Positions 23,316 through 35,814 are shown, numbered from the stretch's first letter. The stretch is 64,000 nt of DNA from Steinernema hermaphroditum (GCA_030435675.1 CM059624.1:12114769-12178768), one strand, 5' to 3'. Notes: a model not told the origin generated them from the sequence alone. Numbers and translations are program-made.

Positions 23316-26300
23316 ATGAACTCAACTCAACCCGAAGCTCAACCCCTTACGGGAAATCCGCAGGGCCCCCAAAGGCTGAACAGCCTAGCGCGCCTTGCTA
23401 AGACTGTGAGCATTTATGCACTCATCGCGATCGTTGCCTTTTTCTTCGGAATTTGGCTTTCACCGCAGGTGCACGAAAATCACGTTCAATCGCCTTCAGT
23501 TCTCCGTACCCCTGAAGACGACCCCAATCGCGTGCTCTCCCGCCGTAAGTTGTGTTTTGGGCATGTTGTTGATGAATTAAACACTAACAACATATTATTT
23601 GGCTGTAGAGATGTAAGCATCCTCTAATTTCATAATTTCGTAATCAACGTTGGTATTGGGTTGATCCATGAAAAATGGTCGATAATTTAAGTAGTAAAGT
23701 TGGGGCATAAATAATGGCCAATTATTCTCAATAGGCGTTTATTAGCATAATGACACATATGTCACTGGAAGTATGTACCATTTAACTATACATCCTCAAT
23801 GAACTTGCTGGTAAGAAGCCTGGTTACCCCATTGTAGAACAAGCGATGTTGCGGGTCGAAAAATTCCATTTAGCCCATTTTCGACCTAATTGCAAACTTG
23901 TCCTCTGAAATTCGAAAGCAAATTCACAGAGAATTCTTTAACATTGGTGAGCGAAATCTTAGAGGATGGCAGCAGCGCGCTCGAGAAGAACCGCGTCCAG
24001 AACCATGTGACACATTGTGTCAATGTTGATTTCGCAAAATAAACTAAACTAAACTAATCTTAGAGGATTCACAGCCTAACCTCTGACTTTGTAACGCAAA
24101 TTTACGGACGAATATTTGACTTTGGAAAGAGAAATCATAACGGATTTTCTGAAGTTGGAAGGCAAATTCCTTGGCGTTAGAACGCAGAATCATGGAGGAT
24201 TCATTAGCGTTGGAAGGCGAATACATAAGCTGCGTTCATACTCCGCGTGCGTTTTGCCGCGCGTGCGTTTTGCCGCAAAACCCCCGCGTCAAAACGGACG
24301 CAAAGACGCGCGGGAAATTTGAAACGGTCTGGTGAATGTCGTACGTTCGTCCAGCTTTTCTTTTTTTCCGAGCGGCGCGCGACGTTTTCTCCGTCGTTAG
24401 CGGGCACTAACGCTCTCAAATGAACAGCATCATCAACGTTCACGACTTTTTCGACGATCCCTCAACAGTCCTCACACATAGTAAGATACACAACACCACA
24501 AGGACAATTTGTTCGTGTGGTCGCCTGAATTTGGTCCAGGTTGAGCACTGATATCGGATGTTCTCGAGAAGGCTTCAACGGAGCAGTTTACTCAGTTGGA
24601 ATATCATCGATGTACTCTTCTGCTTCTTGGATAAGCCCTCAAAGTGTGCGCCTACAGTGCTACAGTCAGCTAGAGCAGTTAGGCGATTCGCCGACCGGCC
24701 ATGCTGATCTTCTGAAATCACTCGAAAATGTAGAAAACTCGATGAAATCGCCATGAAACGCGATACCAGAGATATAAAACGGTGTTCCCATGAGATAATC
24801 ACTTGCAAGCGCACAAATTTGAAAGCGCTCCGCAAAATGCGACAAAACTATCAAAAACTATGTGAAACAGGAAAAAACAATTAAAATTAGTGATATCAGG
24901 CGTATAGTAACTCGTTCCCACTGCATTCGCGGAAAAACAGCTCGAAATCCAGCTGAAAACGGTACAGCGTAAGCTGAAGACGCAGCCGCGTCCGTTTTGA
25001 CGCGCGATTTTTGCGTGCGTTTTTTTCCATATCGAGCGTCTAGACGCGCGTCAAGACGCGCGGCAAGACGCGCGGACGCAGAGGGCGAGTATGAACGCGC
25101 GTGCGTTTTTTTGGACGCGCGTCCGAAAAAACGCACGCGCGGCAAAACGCACGCGGAGTGTGAACGCAGCTATAGAGATTTCTCTGATGTTGGAGGGGCA
25201 TCAAACAGATATATCTCTCGACTTTGGAAAGTGAAATCACTGAGGATTCCCTGAAGTTGGACGTGAATTCACAGGGAATTCTTCGGCATTGATACACAAA
25301 TTCATAGAGGATTCATGCAGTTGGAAAGATGTCAAACAAATACTTCTCTTTCATTGGAATGGAATCAAACAAAAATACATCCAAAGTTTGTCATTACCTA
25401 GCGGCCTTTCGTGTGTTTACAGTTTTTTGGCGTTTTTTGGTCGAGGGTGCGAATTCGCGCGCAGATTAAATTCTCTAAATTAAGTTTTGTCAAGATAAAT
25501 ACCATTTTTGTCACTTCTCCCTAATAGAGCCAAAACGTTCTAGCAAATAGTGCGTTGTATTTTAACATTCGTATTTTAAGTATTTTAAAATAATAAATGC
25601 AAAGTATTTTAAGAAACTGTCTTAAAGAGTCGCTCTGTTATTAGATGCCACTCGCTCATTTTTTCCGGCTCACTCAGCTCTTCGTATCCCTGAGCAAAAG
25701 CATGATGAATTCGTGGCTAACACAGTCGAATATACCTAGGGTGTATGACCAGTGCTAATTTCGTCATAGCATCAAATATCCGACCCCCAGGCTCAGTTTT
25801 GCTGCAATGAAATGAATGGCACTGTTTAGATCGTCGTATGCCAGCAACTGCCGTGCATTTTAAGAATATCATGGATCTGAAAATACCACTTCCAACGTTG
25901 TACGGCGAATATGTATTCGGTTTGTCCAAAGGAGATCTCCCTGCCGGCTACAAACCAGTTCAGGACGCCAAGGAAACGCAAAGGCTTGCAGCTTTGTACT
26001 TGGTACGTTCTATCATTTGTCGCAACATTTAATGCACTGAATGTTAGGTACGACACATGCGGAAAGCTGAAAAGCGAGTTTCCCTCGTTATCAGCGTAGA
26101 TGGACAAATGACACTGACCGCTCCTGGAAACACATATTTTTATTTTCCAATCGATAAAACGAAGGAGGGTTATACCATCTACGAATTGTCGGATCGTGGA
26201 TATATTGTTCATAAGCATGCCGAACAAGAATGGACGTATGTACACAAGAAGACAGAGGTAGTCGTTTCACTGGGTCCTATCTTCATTTTGGCTGTTTTGA

Positions 26301-29300
26301 GAATGAACAAGAGTACGAGGCTAAAATTCGTACTCTGGAAGACATGATCGGCAGCAGGCTTCACTTGCTTAAAGTCGATGCAGAGTACTGCGCTTCCTTC
26401 GGAAACGACGACTACATCCTAGAACTGAACTACGTGTTTGCCGCAATTATGGGACGAGGAGCATTCATAAACAATAGAGCTGAAGTTGAAGAGATGAAAC
26501 CGTCTATCATGCAGTTCCTTCGTGAAATTAAGTCATTAGACGGCAGACATCTAGAAATGCGGACGCGTATGCTCGAGACGCTCGGAAGTCGTGATAGGTA
26601 CAACCTCTTTCGCGATCACCCCGTCTCAGTACAAGGAATGGACGTAATTTTAAAAGAGATCGTAAGTTTCCAAAATTCGCCACGGTCACAGAAGGTTTGT
26701 TTAGTGTGAATCACGTTGGCTCGAAGATGCATCGGTTACGGCTGAAGCGACTTATGAAGGAACGACCAAAACTTACAGAACAGTCAGTGCACTTGAGCAG
26801 CGGGAATTTCTAAGAAGAAGAACAAGAATAATAGTCATCATTCTGATGGACGCGTCCAACCAGTGGAGCGTTGTTGTCGAAGATAGGGAAGAGCAACGGA
26901 CGAAATTGTACTTGTCACCTAGCGTAAGACTTTCATTAATCAAAGGCATCACACCACCGTAAGCGTTAAACAACAGAATAGACTCGAAGCCGGGCATTCT
27001 GATTAGATGGCATAGGGCTCATTCGACGCTGCAGATTCTCAAGGACAGAATCGTAGTCATAGAAAAGTAATAGACTTTAGTCTAACTAGTGTGGAAAACA
27101 AAACCATGTGATTTCCACGGCAGACAAATGCGCTTTTTACGCTTTTTTTTCGCAAACGGTGATCAAAATTTGCTCATGTTCGGAGATATAACCAACACAG
27201 AAATAGGTGCATGGCATGCACCTATTTCTTTTGCGGTTGCGCCGTTTGTTCATAAACGGTGGCCGAAAATACCCCGACAGACAGAAAGCACCACCATTTC
27301 GAACAAAATAACATCAAATTCTACATGCAGATCAATAAGATGCTCCAGTCAAAAGGTTTCCAAACGAACAGTGCCTACTAACCGTGTCACCAGAGGACAT
27401 GGTCATCAGAGACAAATGATATGTTAGATTAGTTGAGCTAGGCTGTTCGTTATCCTATGAGTTCGACGCATCCTTGAGGGTTTCCCTTTAGATGTTATTC
27501 GTTTCAGGTGGGAAGCGAGCCAATAAAGGAATACGTAAACAAGATCTGCAAAGAGCTGAGAAGACCCGGCGAGCATTCGTGGGCCGAAGAATACATCGAA
27601 GAATTGAGCGGGCCGTACGCGCAGTCTAATGCTCTATTCAAAGTTTTCCAACTGTTGACCAAAGAACTTAACCTTGCCTGGCCGGTTCTTAAAAGGTTTG
27701 ATGAGTTTTGCTTTTAATGCTAATGTACTTATTTTAGAGAATATATAATGAACATCGCCTTGGGTCTCTCTGAAGGTACGTTACTCTCATCATCACAAAT
27801 ACACGGATACTGAAAAGAACTGATAGTTCCACTCTATTCAATTCCTATTTTGCAGATCAGCCAACTAGGCTTTTCCAAGAAAGGATGATTGTCGACAAGT
27901 TCGAGGGGCCATTGAGCACAGAGATCTCCACAGAATCTCTGGAAGGTTTTCCGCACAGGTGGACAAGAGAACTATTGCGTGTTGCAATGGTGGAGATGGT
28001 GCTTCTAGCAGTTTTCTTACGGGTACTATCTATTTCTTCTTTAGATCACAAGCATGCAGAAAGGAGCAGACGTATCGCTCCTATCGCCCGAGGCTTTCGG
28101 GACGTCAGGGGAGGCGACATGTTTGGAGGCGGGCGACTGCCACGACTTTCTACACTTTACCAAGAACGACGGAACGCCGCACCCAGCAATGATTATTATC
28201 GTGCAAGTGGAGGACGCATGGCAGTACCACTTCACGAGTATAAAGGATAAAGTGCACTTCAAAATAGGCCGCGAGGTAGGCTTATTTCAGTATGACTTTT
28301 AAATGTATTGGGTTTTTAAGTTGAAAGCGGGTCACTCAGCAAATATAGTTTATTTTCATAAGTTTTTTTAGTCTCTGGGTGAAATCGATTAGCGCGCTGT
28401 TGAGTAGAGTTAACTACCACTCTAAATTATGATTGGCGGTCTGTACATTGCATGTTAAATGCCTATTCCATCTTGACGGTCATTTTTTTGGCACCTCGAG
28501 ATGGCGAAATGCGAAGTGATGTAAGGGTTTCCTATGGTATTAAGTGCACGATGGACGGTGACTGCTTTCAACCACGTACATCGCTGGGTATTACCTACCA
28601 GATGCACTGTGTTCGTCATATATCAGAACATGAGCAAATCTCAAAATGTTGGCCTTTTCAAATCGCACAAAAAACATGTTCCCTTAACTGCAACATTTCT
28701 AATTGGTTAAGTTATATAACAGGCTATGGAGATGTTGTGAAGTCCTGTGGGCATACGGTATCTGTCAGTCCGTAGCAAGAGTTCAGTCTACCTCTGACTA
28801 ATGACTCCGTACACCCGCCAAAGGATTACAGCCCCCGTTAAGCCAGGTCGTAGAACAACGAGCGACGGTTTTAGTACACACCGATAATCCATCACTGATA
28901 TCGGGAGATGTACAAAGCCGAGCCGCCTAATTGCTGTACACGTGAGGCTAAACCCCAGGGCCAGAACGCCCCTTCCCGATAACTTATTTAAGCAACCCAT
29001 CCGGCCATTCGAGGCCGGCCCCGACTAGACATAGTCACATCGGTACTCATCTCTTCCGTCATCACATGTGAGCTCACCGAGGCGAGCGCGTCACCTTCCA
29101 CTCAGTTGTCTAATTCTCGTCGCGCAATAAACTCAGTTCCCTCGAAGACCAGTTCCTTCCACTCGGATCGTGGCTAGCCCACCGCTAGTTACTCCACTCA
29201 GCATTTCACTGGTAGCAGTATTTCACTATGTTCAGCAGGTATTAAGGTAAAATTTCGCTTTTTTGTAATGAAGTTTTTTATGACATATTATTCAACATTT

Positions 29301-32300
29301 TATTTAATGTATTCACCATTCGAATGGCTAGCGTAAGCCCACCTTGTGGGCAAGAGCCGGATTCCTCTCTCACAGAAAATCCGGGGTTTTGAGTCGAAAA
29401 AATTTTAGGTCCAATTTCCGACCTCTTGGTCTTATTTTGAGTGATTTCCTCTAATGTCGTTAGTTGTGGATGAACGGTGAGGATTAGATAGAGCTGAGAG
29501 AGAACTAGATAAATAATAAAAAAAGGAATCTCTCAGTTCAAAATGGAGAGCCATTCTGGGGGCCGACTTGAAAATGTGAGGTCTGAGGCACCATTCCTGA
29601 AGTGTGAATTTTTCAACATTTGGCCACTGTTTCCGTAAAGTAGGAGTGAGCTCGCAGAGTCGCTATGTAAGCTTAGTAGCTGTGTATCCCCATTTTCTGT
29701 TACTGTACTTAACCAATTGGAAACGTTGGCGTTAACGGAGCATGATCCGATCCGATAATTCGAAAAGACCGGAAGGCAGGACCTGGATCTTGCCGAAAAA
29801 ATAGGCTGATGTTATCACGTGCCAGCGGTAAATACCTAGAGTGAAATATATGAGTTTTACGTACACAAACAATCGTTGCAAGAGTAACCCGTCTTCAACT
29901 TAACAACCCAATACTTATATGTTACAAACGGTAAATAATGGCAGTCATCATTCTACTATTTTACGTGGTATTGAGGGTCGTGTCCACCTTATCTAATTAC
30001 AGTATCTCCTATTTACGATAATCCGATTATAGGGAGATGACGACCAGTCAGTAGAAGCCGTGTGGTCAACTTTGTATACCGGAGTACGATTTGAAGATCT
30101 GCGCAGAATTCCTCAGATTGTAACTGCACAATACGACTGCGCAGCGTATGCCCTATATCATGCGTTTCGAGAACAAACCGGATCGGCAAACCTCTACGAA
30201 GATTTCGTGTCTTCCGTCAGAGAGGAACACCTCCTGAAAGATTTAAGGTAATAAGAAAAGTAGTTCTTTCCTACAGTTCGATTATATTTAGGGATGCCGT
30301 CAACGAATGGATAAGAAACGTATTTCCATTTGAAGTGGAGTACGCAGAAGGTAAGACGCGATACATTTGAGGGGTAACGGGGAATGGTGCAACACACCAC
30401 TATCATTCGCTTTTTTACCAGAAAGTTGAAACAATTTGGCGATATCACCAGTAGCATTTACAAAACGCTTCGAATTTTATGCACGACATTCCCGCATTTT
30501 GACTGATGTTTGATATGTGTATGTGAGATTGCGACAAGTGAAGCCTGAGGAAAATTACACAAATTACACAAAATTACACGGAGCCAGCTCTGGCTGGGCT
30601 GCTTTTGGCCTGGCTTCAAGTCAATCCCGAGTTCAGCTCAGCTCTGGTTCGGATTTCTGGTATTCGAACTTGCCGGGAATCCGAATTTGGAATTCGAATT
30701 CCGAGCTTCGATGTCAGTCCGAGTCGACCTCACTCAGAGATCGCTTTCTATACAGTGTTGTCCGGCTCTTCTCGCTTCCCTTCTTCCAAACAAAAGCGGT
30801 TTTTGGCACTGAAAATTGTGAAAATGAAAAAAAACCTAAAGTAGCAATAAAGAGCAAAGCCATTTTACGCGGCTCATGTTCTAGATGGAATTCCAGGCTC
30901 GAAAAACAAAGCTGCCATCCATCAAATAACAGTGAACTATCTAGTATGATCCTAACATCTTAATCACTACATGATGTTTATGCCATCCACTATCTTCAAG
31001 TTAACGACATAGTAGTTCCTTATCGTTATACATTCACTCTCGTTACAGGTTATTATAGTCCTCGGATCGCGTCTATGGAATACTACAGAAGATCACACGA
31101 AGTTCTGTTTGAACGTATTCCGGAAGAAGCTAAAAGAGTGGCAGGCCGCAAGAGAAGAAGCGGTGGAGATACATCGACATACAGGACCATTCGGGAGATT
31201 ATTAAGAAGCATGGGCTTGAGTTGACAGCCGAAGATTTGCTGTCGCTGCGACTCGGCGAAAAGGCGACCACGAACGCTGTACTGGAAAGCATTGCGATAC
31301 CTGTAGGCAACCATGAATCATAGAGGACCTAACCATCGCTTGCAGGTCATTGCAAAAAAAGGGAAAGCTCACTTCACATTAATTAGGCCAAGCTTTTTTA
31401 CAAGCGGTGACATTAATAAGAAAGGCGAACGGAATGCTCTCGGAAGGAAGGTTGTCAAGGAGAAGGCCGCCATATCGTTGGAGGAAAAGGTCAAACGGCT
31501 AGTTTGGGACAATATCCTGATCCCATACATGGAAGGCGACACGTGGAAGCTAGCTTATGTGGCGTTTAAGGATAAAAAATTGAGTGTTTACTTCATGGTA
31601 AGTTTTGATTATCAAAAACCAAATGAAGTTAGGTTGAGTCAAAAGTTTTTTTTTGTGGAGAATTTATCGCTATTTTACAAGCTGTATTTGACTTTAGATT
31701 CTAGCCTTACGCTACGCGCTTAAGAAGCTGTACCGTCCTAGCGGTAGTGCGATGTGCATTGCATTAATACACCTCCCCATGAGCAATTGCAGAAGAATTG
31801 TCTCCATTCCTCATGAACATAGTACAGTTCAGCATCATGCATCAAAAAACTGGGCAACTGGGTGACGACTAACAGTCCGAAAGCGCAAAAGGCGGGGTGC
31901 AATATTGAGAGACTTTCCAATGCGTTAATTTTTGACTCCTTTGAGCCACCTGATAGTGTGCTGGGACCCACTGGTGAGCCCAGTGCACATCGCATACTTA
32001 GAACGTCCTTATATGCACCATTCAACAATTGTAGGGAGGCACGAGCCCAACTGACGACATGAAAACAAAGATTATGACCTTTGCCAAGAACTTGTTTGGC
32101 TCTACACCAGAGGAAAAGACATGCGACGGATGGCCCCAGGGCTACGAGTATCAGATGTCAAGAATCATCTTCGCCGCTGCTGAGGTGATCCACTACGCCA
32201 CACAGTTAACTGTGGCGAACGATATGCAACAAGTGTCCAAAATTTGTGAACATAACTATGGGAAAATGGAGCTCGACCGCGTTGGGTAAGTCTTATTTCT

Positions 32301-35300
32301 TGAACATCATCCTTTAGCGAACCGTGTTCAGTTTGCGCATATCACAAGGCGCTGAGCAACGTTATCCCGAAAGCTACGGGCAAATCGTAGAGCTTCGTAA
32401 GTATCAATTGAAACGCTCCTTTTCATTCGATGTCTAATTGCAGACCAACGGTCTATCTTCAGCAAGAAGTTAGAAGACACCGCAAGAGCATCCCTAGCTG
32501 AACAGGCCGACAGAAAGATGTACAACAGAGAACGAGTGACCAGAGTTTTCGCTTTTGGACCGTTCGGTGGACAGAAAATAGACATCGTAAAAGAAGAATG
32601 CGTGGGAAACGTTGTGGAGTTATTGCTGAAAAAGGTAAAGAATATGAAAACGAAACCAAGTGAAAGTGTTCTGTCTTAAGACGGGCATATATGGCTTATA
32701 TGATAGACCCTCGGGAGAACGCTGCCATGATTACAAGACGGTGCATCTGAGGTACTATCGGGATAAATGGCAGCTCACCATTGGAGACGACAAAACGGAC
32801 CTATTAGAGGATGTAGGCTATCGCTGTTTTTAAAAACTTTATATTTCATACTTAGGACAACAAATGCAAAGGCGACCGACTGAAGTGTTTGATTTGGGTC
32901 GTCATTAAGATCTCAGATGGGGCTAAATTCAACGCTGAAATGCTGAACGACGTTCCAGAAGACGACACACTTGAGGATGCCGTTTTTCGGTAAGTATTTC
33001 GGTTTCGATTCTCGTTCAGTATTCCTTTGTTTAAGAGTTGATATGCGGTGGGCTATCCTGCAAGCACGATATAAAGGTTGGTTTGTTTACTATACACACA
33101 GGAAGCACATACAAAATGCAGCACTTGGGAGGCGAAGCTCGTTCCTTCTCGCCAGTGTAAAGCAGGGGTCCGATTCTCCCATATTTGTGGGCTTCAGTTT
33201 TCGTGAACATTGGGTCATCAATTTAACTATACTTGACTTTGTGACTTTGTTTTGTTTAAACGACACTACCTGGTATTTCGCGCTTGTTTTTGGCGGTAAC
33301 GACTGACTAGCCTTATGGAAGGCAATACCATACACGCGGTAAACACAAACACAGTATCGTTTCTGTTTTCTGTCCATGACATTTGTGAGGTTCTGTTACT
33401 TGGATAATCCAGACTTACAATATACTAACGGCCAAACAAACACAACCTAGGTTCTGTGGTGCATATAAGCAGGATGCTCACTCGTGTCGCGGTGGGGAAC
33501 GGTCGGTTCCTCATTCGCTCTCGGAGCGTTCAGTTGGTCAGACGGCGAACCCTGTGGCATGTGTGAGTTTTAAGGCTTCCAGAGGTCCAAACTAATGAAG
33601 TCCAAACGTCCTTGCTCCAGAAGCTCGGCAGGTCGGCCTCACACCACTGCAGAGTCTTCTTCGCACCATGGGCGGAAGCCCAGTCCTGCTGGAGGCTCCA
33701 TTCGATATTATTTGCGTTTTCCTGGGCCCAGGCGATGACATCTCCCTCCAAAATTAGCTCGCGGTAGGTGTCAGCGTTGATTTTGGCCGCTTTGGGCACA
33801 AAAACCAGCTTGGTCTTGCCCAAGCCAGAAATTCCACCCCAAACTATGACGGATTGCGGGAAATGGACATTTTCCCTCTTGACGGCATATAAACACATTA
33901 TCAATGGCTTTCCACTTAGCTAAGCATCTACCCTACTCATCGGCTATCATACAACACATACAAACCTGGAGGCTGGGGTAACAGCAGCAATGCACTTATC
34001 GATTTCGTGCTATCAGTAAAGCCCCGTAAAGCCCAAAAGATGTTCACGCCATTTAAGATGCAAAGACCCAATGCCCAGTTAAAATGCTGCACAGCTCCTC
34101 ATAAAAATGATAACGTTTCAGCTCATCAGCAATTCTACTGCAAAACGGCCAAAGACGACGGCATCCAGTGGTAAGTGTGAGCATAATATCCCCACAAAAC
34201 CTGTTTGTATAAGGCTGCTGACGATGAAAAAGGCGAATCACCATATCTACGTGTCGTTCGAAAATGGAAAATGGGGAGAAACCAAATTTCGCACTGTCGC
34301 GGAAGAACGGTTGCAGAGCAAAATAAGCGCCTTGGACCGCACATTCGCCGCATGCGAAACGGAGACAAACTACGGAGGCGTGAGCTGTGAAGCAATGAAT
34401 GACCAATCGCGTGTGCCAAAGGGCGGTAAGTACGAAAATTCTAGAGAGAACATCCAAGACGCCTTGTACGCCCATTCTAAAGTGGTGTTCATGGAGTCGG
34501 TGTTCGACGATAGACGCACCTTCGGCGCAATCGTCGCTCACAGTCTACCGGGATTGGATGAAGCATGCCTCGAAAAGTCATATGAAGAATGCCGAAAGAA
34601 GATATCGCATGCACTTCAGCAGCACGCCCTGTGCCTATCTGTGGACAGCACCACATTGAATGCGCACAGTACGTGATCTTTAGAAACGTACTGACATGTC
34701 ATTTTATTTTAGGGACCTTCATGCAAGCTGTTAAGGGAATATATACCACACCCACATATCTTCACGTCACCCCCGACATGGCAGAATTGGTACAGTTCCT
34801 GAAGGACAGCGCTCCAGCTACTGCGGCATCCGAACCGATTAAATTTGACGCCGCAAAGTCTCTTGAACAGCTGAAGATCGACTATCCCAACATTTTTGAA
34901 CAGAACTTCAAAATCGGAAACGAAGATCTGATCGCTATTTATCAGACGCCCCAAGCAACCGACAATTTCATGGAGTCAAAGATGAACGCGTGGACTGGAA
35001 TAGGTAAAGAGCTCCACACAGATAACTGAACTCTTCTTTAGACCTGTGCGAGTACGTAGCCGAGCGAATGGGCGTCCCGGTCATGTGCTTCAGCTACCCA
35101 AGCGGAGGTGTCCCTAAAATATCGAACTACAGTGCTTCAACTGCGGTCATGAACATGGGGGACTTAGTGAACCCCTTCCTGCTACCACAAAAAGTCGAAA
35201 ATGAGGAACTGAAGTTTGAGGAGGACGTTAAAAGTGGCCGAGATCACTCAAAATTCGCCATTCCTCTACCCATGAATGGCCAACATTGGGTCTGCGTCAG

Positions 35301-35621
35301 CGATCTGAATAGACATGTAAACCTATCTTCATCGTTTATCGATACAAATCTTGGATTTAGGGTGAGCAGACGGAGAGAGGAGGCAGCATGATCTGCCTTC
35401 AAGACGCCGAACTGAGTCAATCGCTGAGATGCCACGCTCTGCCAGGTGATGTGTACGAGAAGAAGCTCGAGACCAGAACAATCAATGGCGAACTAAGACC
35501 GAAGTGGGTCCTAGTGAAGAAGAAGTTAACTGACAGCGAGATCAAGGAGTGGTATCCGGATTGTGACGAATCAGACATAGAGGCGGTGGTAAAGCATTTG
35601 AATGGGAAACATGGAGTATAG
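23316..35621 (+). CDS. Large multi-exon protein, about 1,600 aa, possible tandem inactive OTU-like modules
   Basis: No family match is certain. Exons that join in phase: 23316-23544, 25830-26002, 26048-26257, 26302-26661, 26705-26923, 27508-27695, 27738-27775, 27856-27998, 28045-28275, 30033-30247, 30292-30350, 31049-31302, 31346-31597, 31698-31743, 31793-about 31821, 32035-32285, 32332-32396, 32444-32634, 32681-32812, 32856-32989, 33036-33076, 34122-34170, 34214-34668, 34713-35003, 35042-35316, 35361-35621. Uncertain: a possible short exon near 26,990-27,049, the donor at 27,999, and the 31.8-32.0 kb join. Exon 1 encodes one membrane span (YALIAIVAFFFGIWLS), suggesting a signal anchor. Later segments repeat a pattern: a block like OTU Cys loops (LNYVFAAI, SNALFKVF, YALYHAF, TFMQAV) with the Cys position replaced, then, most clearly in two modules, a strand plus His (IPVIAKKGKAHFTLI; NGQHWVCV). 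AATAAA lies at 35,660. It could be two genes split in the 28,276-30,032 gap. Confidence 0.6.
23950..24057 (+). mobile_element. 3' end of a non-LTR retrotransposon
   Basis: GATGGCAGCAGCGCG through AATAAACTAAACTAAACTAA matches 62,705-62,821 closely and ends in a short-unit (CTAAA) tail, the usual 3' end of 5'-truncated LINE copies. Confidence 0.65.
24228..25171. mobile_element. 944-bp TIR element rich in CGCG words
   Basis: Ends AGCTGCGTTCA.ACTCCGCG and its complement, with arms of at least 45 bp full of GCGTGCGTTTTGCCGC motifs. ATA flanks both ends (24225-24227, 25172-25174), consistent with a 3-bp target duplication. The interior (24,300-24,960) has no transposase. Probably a non-autonomous DNA transposon in intron 1 of the large gene. 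Confidence 0.75.
26924..27507 (+). other. 584-bp intron with an unresolved small exon
   Basis: A frame open from about 26,979 to 27,066 (ending ILKDRIVVIEK then stop) contains ILKDRI before a GTAGTC, recalling the ILKEI end of exon 26302-26661. The better acceptor (CAACAG) gives the wrong phase; a poorer one at 26,988-26,989 or a microexon after CTGCAG fits. The rest is non-coding apart from the palindrome. Confidence 0.35.
27199..27229. repeat. Perfect 31-bp palindrome
   Basis: AGAAATAGGTGCAT, a GGC spacer, then ATGCACCTATTTCT: 14-bp perfect arms. It lies in the long intron 26,924-27,507. Confidence 0.8.
28790..29235 (+). mobile_element. LTR-like segment (possible solo LTR)
   Basis: A TATA-like TTATTTAAG (about 28,984) is followed about 145 bp later by AATAAA (29,127), the order seen in retroviral-type LTRs, and TGGTAGCAG just after 29,210 could be a tRNA primer-binding site. 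No clean TG...CA ends or target duplication were found, so this is tentative. Confidence 0.3.
29395..29630 (+). repeat. Dispersed repeat, copy 1
   Basis: Shares TTAGGTCCAATTTCCGA, GGATTAGATAGAGCT, TCAAAATGGAG and GCACCATT.CTGAAGTGT blocks, in order, with the reverse complement of 58,680-58,905. A flanking block (29,815-29,915; CAACTTAACAACCCAATA) also has a partner at 58,965-59,075 but in the same orientation, so the element is rearranged in one copy. Confidence 0.65.
33077..34121 (+). other. 1.05-kb intron holding a mariner relic
   Basis: Intron between exons 33036-33076 and 34122-34170. Apart from the transposase fragment on the minus strand no coding sequence was found. Confidence 0.5.
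33530..33904 (-). pseudogene. mariner/Tc1-superfamily transposase fragment
   Basis: The minus-strand frame shows VIVWGGISGLGKTKLVFV, then a QQDWASAHGAKKT block (second catalytic Asp) and LPSFWSKDVW, a pattern of nematode DDxD mariner transposases. The N-terminal third is missing and the catalytic triad is incomplete, so it is a relic. The same C-terminal sequence (CHRV motif) recurs at 36,930-37,060. Confidence 0.75.
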
Positions 35622-35659
35622 TGCTTAGAGTATAGATGTCTTATTGCAAATGCATGTGA

Positions 35660-35665
35660 AATAAA
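35660..35665 (+). terminator. AATAAA poly(A) signal of the large gene
   Basis: GAAATAAATTT 39 nt after the stop codon; conserved in the decayed copy at about 48,680. Confidence 0.65.
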
Positions 35666-35814
35666 TTTTTTTACATATACTCAATATAAGGGATTTTAAA
35701 CTGGTCAGTAATACTTGTACTGTAAGTAGAGCATGTGCTGGCATTCAAAGTCACCTTTTATTCGGCTGTGGGCACAGACGTTGGAACGACAGATACGGTT
35801 GTGTGCTGAAGTTA

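Larger units (their letters stand above)
23880..25335 (+). repeat. Degenerate minisatellite (about 33-bp unit) interrupted by insertions
   Basis: Units resembling GTTGGAAGGCAAATTC.TAGAGGATTC recur at 23,880-23,970, 24,060-24,220 and again at 25,180-25,335. The array is split by the LINE tail and by the 944-bp TIR element, so it predates both. It lies within intron 1 of the large gene. Confidence 0.55.
28276..30032 (+). other. 1.76-kb gap between exons, repeat-rich
   Basis: Flanking exons are both phase 0 and can be joined directly. The interval contains an LTR-like segment (28,790-29,235) and a dispersed repeat (29,395-29,630) also present at 58,680-58,905. No coding exon was found. If the large gene is really two genes, the boundary is here. 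Confidence 0.5.

Noticed and set aside
24230..25160. CRISPR-like array from repeated GCGTGCGTTTT words
   Set aside because: Repeats are irregular, without spacers of constant size, and this is a eukaryotic genome; they belong to the TIRs of a DNA transposon.
32380..32396. Apparent nonsense codon (GGCAAATCGTAG) in the large gene
   Set aside because: With the acceptor at 32,330-32,331 the exon reads in another frame (ATC GTA GAG CTT) and is open, giving a correct 46-nt intron and matching phases.
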